From G039954875 sp039954875 (lineage in GTDB: Bacteria > Bacteroidota > Bacteroidia > Flavobacteriales > Blattabacteriaceae): 64,000 nucleotides of DNA. Within the stretch, counting starts at the first letter, position 1. Each line of letters opens with the position of its first letter. A program made the translations under genes and the position numbers. Positions 60,182 to 64,000 of this stretch are shown piece after piece. The stretch is taken from positions 1,178,001 to 1,242,000 of the forward strand of contig CP157202.1 of assembly GCA_039954875.1 (NCBI GenBank). Direction: 5' to 3'. Below the pieces are notes generated by a model that saw nothing but the letters and a program-made list of their open reading frames with translations, did no database searches and had not been told where the DNA came from.

Positions 60182-61651
60182 CTATATCCCCTCCATTTCA
60201 TCAAACCAACGAACCACATCATCTCCAGGCTTTTTCGATAAGAGACTACCGATTACAATAGCCAAAAAAGCTGCAATAAAACCAGGAATCATCTCATAGA
60301 CCATCTCCTTAAAAGGACTACTAACCCATACCAACACCATCAATACCCCCACAACCATGCCCGAAAGTGCTCCAGCACTTGTCATACGTCTCCAATGCAA
60401 ACCAAATAAAACCACAGAGCTAAACGCAGCCCCAACCCCCGCCCAAGCATATACCAATAGGTTCAGGATGTTCCCATTAGTGATTATATGCCAGTAAAAT
60501 AGCTATGATCACTACCAATAAAACAGTAAAATGACCTATAAGAACCAATTCTTTATCATTGGCGCGACGGCGAAAAAATGTTTTATAAAAATCCTATGTA
60601 ACAGCACTAGAGGTAACCAGCAACTGCGAAGAAATAGTACTCATAATAGCAGCCAAAATAACCGATAGTAAAAAAACACCGACCAGTGTATGAAATAGCC
60701 ATTGAGCCAGAGAGATGAAAATAGCCTCAGAATTGACCAATGTCATCCCACTCTAATACACATAAGCTACCCATACAAATCCAATAAACACAGCGTCTAA
60801 AACAGAAAAATCCATCCCATCTCTATCCTTCCAGCCATGTTCAACTGGCCTAAATAACGAATAGTCATAAAATATACGATGATATGCCGTTGTCCAAAAT
60901 AGCCCAAACCCCAAGCCAATAAAGGGACAATTACCATTATATCTTTGCCCTTGAAAACATTCAACAGTTTAAGATTTACACTACGTAACATATCAAAAGT
61001 AACATCCACCCCTCCCAACTTCACAATAGCCATAATAGGCACCACTACCAAAGCAAGTACCATAATGCCCCCCCTGTACAAAATTAGTTAAACTTACAGC
61101 CATAAATCCGCCGAACAATGTATAAAAACTACCACCCCAGCCGTTACAAAAAGCCCAACACGATACTCTAAACCAAAGGCCGACTCTCAAACAATGCCCC
61201 CCCCCCAGCTACCATACATAACTATAACTACTTATACAACGTAAAAAAACAAAATCACCAAAGCCGATATCAGACCTAATATGTTCGTCTTATCCGGAAA
61301 CCGATTCTGAAAAATCTGGGATGATGATATAATTATTTGCTATCTATATATACACACGAAGCCTAAGTGCCAGTAATATATAATTAAAACACGCCCCTAC
61401 AGTCAACCCCAAAGCAATCCAAATACTAGAAATCCCAGAGACATACATACCCCCCCACCCCCTGGAAGCCCAATGAACAACCATCCACTCATGTCCGAAG
61501 CCCTGGCAGAAGAAGTAACTACAGCTAGCTCTAAAGAGCAACAACCCAATATATAATCAGACATATTACTGGTAGACGTCCTATAAGAATAGTAACCGAT
61601 AAGCAATATCGATAAAAAATAAAACCCAATAGATACAAACTCGTAGTTCAT
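60182..61651 (-). pseudogene. putP: Sodium/proline symporter relic (PutP)
   Basis: Starts MNYEFVSIGFYFLSILLIGYYSYRTSTSNMSDYILG, then VVTSSARASDMSGWLFIGLPG (family ALSAGASDMSGWLLMGLPG), with the frame lost at a C7 run (61450-61456). SGISSIWIALGLTVGACFNYI continues in another frame. It ends VYAWAGVGAAFSSVVLFGLHWRRMTSAGALSGMVVGVLMVLVW, which is the PutP C-terminal part. A C10 run at 61197-61206 and several stops break the middle. Imports proline with sodium. Confidence 0.9.
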
Positions 61652-62104
61652 GTTCTTTCATAATTTATAGGCTAATGATAAGTAAAATCATCTAAAAAGA
61701 TGATAATTAAATTATTTTAATTTATAAAAATTAATATATTATACTTAACATCGGAAAAATCATATAAAAGCGCCCTCGACCTAGCTAAATCTTTAAAGAA
61801 TACTATCGATGAAGATTTGTTTAGGAGTTTTTTTTTCTATAAAAATATTTACCAGAATAGTTTTATGATGATTGTAATGATAAAGCTATTGATCAAAATT
61901 AGCCTATTACTCTTCTGAGTTCTTGTATACTTTCTTTCTTAAAGGCTATGGTAATTTTTTTAAGGACCAATTACAGTGGTTTCGGTATTCTCTTTTCATG
62001 GTCCATAAAATAGACCGATACCAAGGATTATTTTTTATCCTTATAGCTGGTAAAAAAGCCCAAATGCTATAACTTTCGCCACCACAATTCTCTATAGCAT
62101 TATC
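61652..62104. other. AT-rich degraded stretch
   Basis: No gene recognised. A plus-strand peptide FFKDQLQWFRYSLFMVHKIDRYQGLFFILIAGKKAQML ends at a stop near 62070 and may be part of a lost gene. Its family is not known to me. Confidence 0.35.
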
Positions 62105-62341
62105 TCAGAAAGAAACTGGACAAAGAAGCTCCCGAAGCCCTCGGCCATCTACGTAGAGAAAAAAATATCCGCTGTAGTATAAATAAAATTACTCACCTAG
62201 CTACAAAAGAGGATTTGACTAGGAAAATAAACAGTGTCAAACACAACCTGATCCGATGGATGATCAGTATCTTTATCACTCTTGTAGTTATGATTAAGGC
62301 TACATGTAACGATCATTTTCTTCTTGATACAATTCTCTAAC
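62105..62341 (+). pseudogene. Possible second DUF1640-like coiled-coil/TM relic
   Basis: An open frame without a clean start reads KKLDKEAPEALGHLRREKN, HLATKEDLTRKINSVKHNLIRWMISIFITLVVMI. The TKEDLT..KH.LIRWM-helix layout resembles the 39875-40120 gene. The frame ends at TAA 62339-62341. Confidence 0.4.
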
Positions 62342-63109
62342 TAAACCCCTAGCTATTCAGGACCTATTTGAATCAAAAAGGAGGTATTTTTCTTTCTTTT
62401 CTTAAGATTTTCAGACGAATAGATAAAGATAATATCTATAAGCTTACGTTGATCTCAGGACGGGATTTATATTTTACACCTAAGTATAGGTAAAACATTT
62501 TATTATAACAAGCAAAAAGCGAAAGACTACAAATGCCAATCTTGAAAATATTGAAAGTTTTCTATAACTTTAACCTTGATAAGGTTTTTTCGTTAGATCC
62601 GCTTGGAAAAACGAAGCAGAACGATATGATAAAAAATGCCATTAAGCTTAATGCAGAAAAAGTAGTGGACCCGGCCCGTGATTTAAATATATTATTATCT
62701 AATGATTAAGTGTATTATCAAAACATCAGAGGAATTCATTGAAACATATGGAGATATGTTTTTTTTAAGTTACATGCTAAATTTGAAGAGTTGTACACAA
62801 AAAATCAAGAAAATATAAACTCAGATCGCTGAGCATATTTTTACTTTGTACGGTACGCCATTGCATACATTTGAGGATTATATCAAAACATTCACTGTAA
62901 GTGTAGAGAGGTACATTTCTAAGGATGAAGATTGTGTTAGATTGATCGTGGACTCCTGTCCCATTTATTAGAAATATAACACAAATTAATATACAAGTCT
63001 GATGAATTAAATGATGAAGGAAGCAATTCAATGGTCAGTAACTTTATCACTACTCAGGATAAGGTGGTTTAGATACTTGAGTCATGGCTAGGTAAAAAGA
63101 TGTGAAGTA
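62342..63109. other. Degraded stretch, no gene recognised
   Basis: Small plus-strand peptides (FYNFNLDKVFSLDPLGKTKQNDMIKNAIKLNAEKVV and FTLYGTPLHTFEDYIKTFTVSVERYISKDEDCVRLIVDSCPIY) look protein-derived but are broken. The family is unknown. Confidence 0.35.
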
Positions 63110-63640
63110 TGATGAGTGAAGGATTTTTTGCAAAAAAAACACCTTTTATTATTAAATATTACCTTAGGATTTGTTTTATTTATATAGTTATTGGGTAGAT
63201 TTTTGATATATTCATTAAATATTTTATACTTTTCTAGATTTAGGGTAGCAGCAATATTTTTAGTTTTTTTTCACCCCAGTAGGCGGTTTGTTTTTTAAAC
63301 CGAGTAAGTTTTTTCATAATTTTACTTACAATAGCTTCTTTTACTTATTTGAAATACTATGTATATTGTTCTACAAACTCTTGGACTTTTTTTCTGGCAA
63401 ATTTGGGAATACTGCTGAAGGTATCTTTGATTTGTTTCTATACCTTCATATATCGTATCTCCTTATGCTATCTATACTAGCATCAGCTGCATCATATATT
63501 GCGACACCTGCTTCTTAGATTTTATTTTCTAGCTTAGAGAAAGTGTCGTTTTCTTTTTCACATCATTAAAATAAGCACTACTCGTTATCAATACTACCAT
63601 AGCCAAAGCTAAAATTATTTTTATTATATTTTATAAAATT
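63110..63640 (-). pseudogene. Exported helical protein relic
   Basis: On the minus strand IIKIILALAMVVLITSSAYFNDV reads as a signal peptide, followed after a shift by KNDTFSKLENKI, AGVAIYDAADASIDSIRRYMKV, KQIKDTFSSIPKFARKKVQEFVEQ. Two single stops interrupt. A small helical secreted protein of unknown family. Confidence 0.4.
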
Positions 63641-63744
63641 TAAGTTTTATTAAAAAATATATATAGTATTTTTTTTATAACATATAGGGTCTACTTGTAA
63701 ATCATTTTTTATCTTGTATACAGAACAGCCTTTTGAGATGGTTC

Positions 63745-64000
63745 TCATGCTTTTGAATATTGTGCATGATATAGTTTTGAGTAGTATCCTTCTAGTCGTA
63801 GCAAGGAAGCATGTGTACCGGTTTCTACAATATTTCCGTTGTGGATAACTAGGATCTTATCGGCACTTTGTACTGTGGAGAGCCGATGTGCAATTATGAT
63901 GGAAGTCTTGCCTTGGATCAAATGATGGATAGCTTTATGGATGAGTTTTTCTGAAATGTCATCTACGGAAGCCGTGGCTTCGTCTAGTACTAATACTGAG
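63745..64000 (-). CDS. ABC exporter (MsbA/LmrA-like), C-terminal part only
   Basis: 84 residues are open to the window edge: SVLVLDEATASVDDISEKLIHKAI (Walker B and D-loop), IIIAHRLSTVQSADKILVIHNGNIVETGTHASLL (H-loop). The stop TGA is at 63745-63747. This is the end of a type I exporter nucleotide-binding domain, fused to a TM domain in MsbA-like proteins. The rest lies beyond 64000, so intactness cannot be judged. Confidence 0.85.
   Translation of the reverse strand, partial: SVLVLDEATASVDDISEKLIHKAIHHLIQGKTSIIIAHRLSTVQSADKILVIHNGNIVETGTHASLLRLEGYYSKLYHAQYSKA

Noticed and set aside
6284..61456. G/C homopolymers as phase-variation switches
   Set aside because: Each affected gene has many other lesions, so changing the run length would not restore a product.
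1..64000. tRNA genes, CRISPR arrays, replication origin
   Set aside because: Read for cloverleaf T-loop motifs, regular spaced repeats and DnaA-box clusters on both strands; none could be supported by eye. A tRNA or CRISPR scanner would be the decisive check.

Overview
The window looks like a chromosomal segment of a Bacteroidota bacterium (Sphingobacteriia/Cytophagia-like gene orders) in an advanced but recent stage of genome erosion, as in host-restricted symbionts. The lineage call rests on these neighbourhoods: TPR protein-ribH-mutL-two rhomboids; rpmB-rpmG-DUF4295-ftsY-rimO; divergent phoH and SAM hydroxide adenosyltransferase with hemJ-gldF-gldG; holA beside an HsdR_N gene; and pfkA-gapA-BadF-type kinase. 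An OmpA protein with thrombospondin type 3 repeats, split transketolase and TAnnTTTG promoter elements agree with it. The symbiont interpretation is inference. What is seen directly is roughly thirty intact housekeeping genes between long stretches of recognisable but broken genes.

Layout. 1-4537: partial TPR protein, ribH relic, mutL, two rhomboids. 4552-13106: relics of an exonuclease, a LOG protein, gldG, gldF, a SAM hydroxide adenosyltransferase, phoH and P5C dehydrogenase, with hemJ the only intact protein gene. 13149-13457: RNase P RNA. 13611-15555: relic of a RloA/RloB defence-type pair. 15582-27124: well-preserved block (split transketolase, ABC-F, smpB, OmpA, Smr, tatC, kdsD, recQ, ychF). 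27255-31690: relics of arginase, a beta-barrel protein, an S41 protease and rimO. 31704-35220: ftsY, DUF4295, rpmG, rpmB, an exonuclease and pssA, all intact. 35221-46055: AT-rich and degraded, with IS256, nqrF, polyprenyl synthase, and a TonB receptor plus HmuY-like heme-uptake relic. 46071-56373: intact rpe, fabI, trxB, holA, HsdR_N, BadF kinase, gapA and pfkA, separated by relics. 56551-64000: relics of cydAB, an RCC1-repeat protein and putP, an intact DCC gene, and the C-terminus of an ABC exporter at the edge.

Functionally, the retained genes cover glycolysis and the pentose-phosphate shuttle (pfkA, gapA, rpe, transketolase), translation and its quality control (rpmB, rpmG, smpB, ychF, ABC-F, rnpB), protein export (ftsY, tatC), lipid and envelope synthesis (fabI, pssA, kdsD, OmpA), redox (trxB, DCC) and DNA maintenance (mutL, recQ, holA). 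The losses are coherent: arginine/proline catabolism (arginase, P5C dehydrogenase, PutP), respiration (NqrF, CydAB), heme uptake (TonB receptor/HmuY), gliding (GldFG), phage defence (RloAB), riboflavin (RibH) and a polyprenyl synthase. Several relics still differ from working genes by one to three lesions, often TGG to TGA/TAG, so decay appears to be ongoing. No tRNA, CRISPR array, intact transposase or replication origin was recognised. All assignments are from reading translations, not from database searches.
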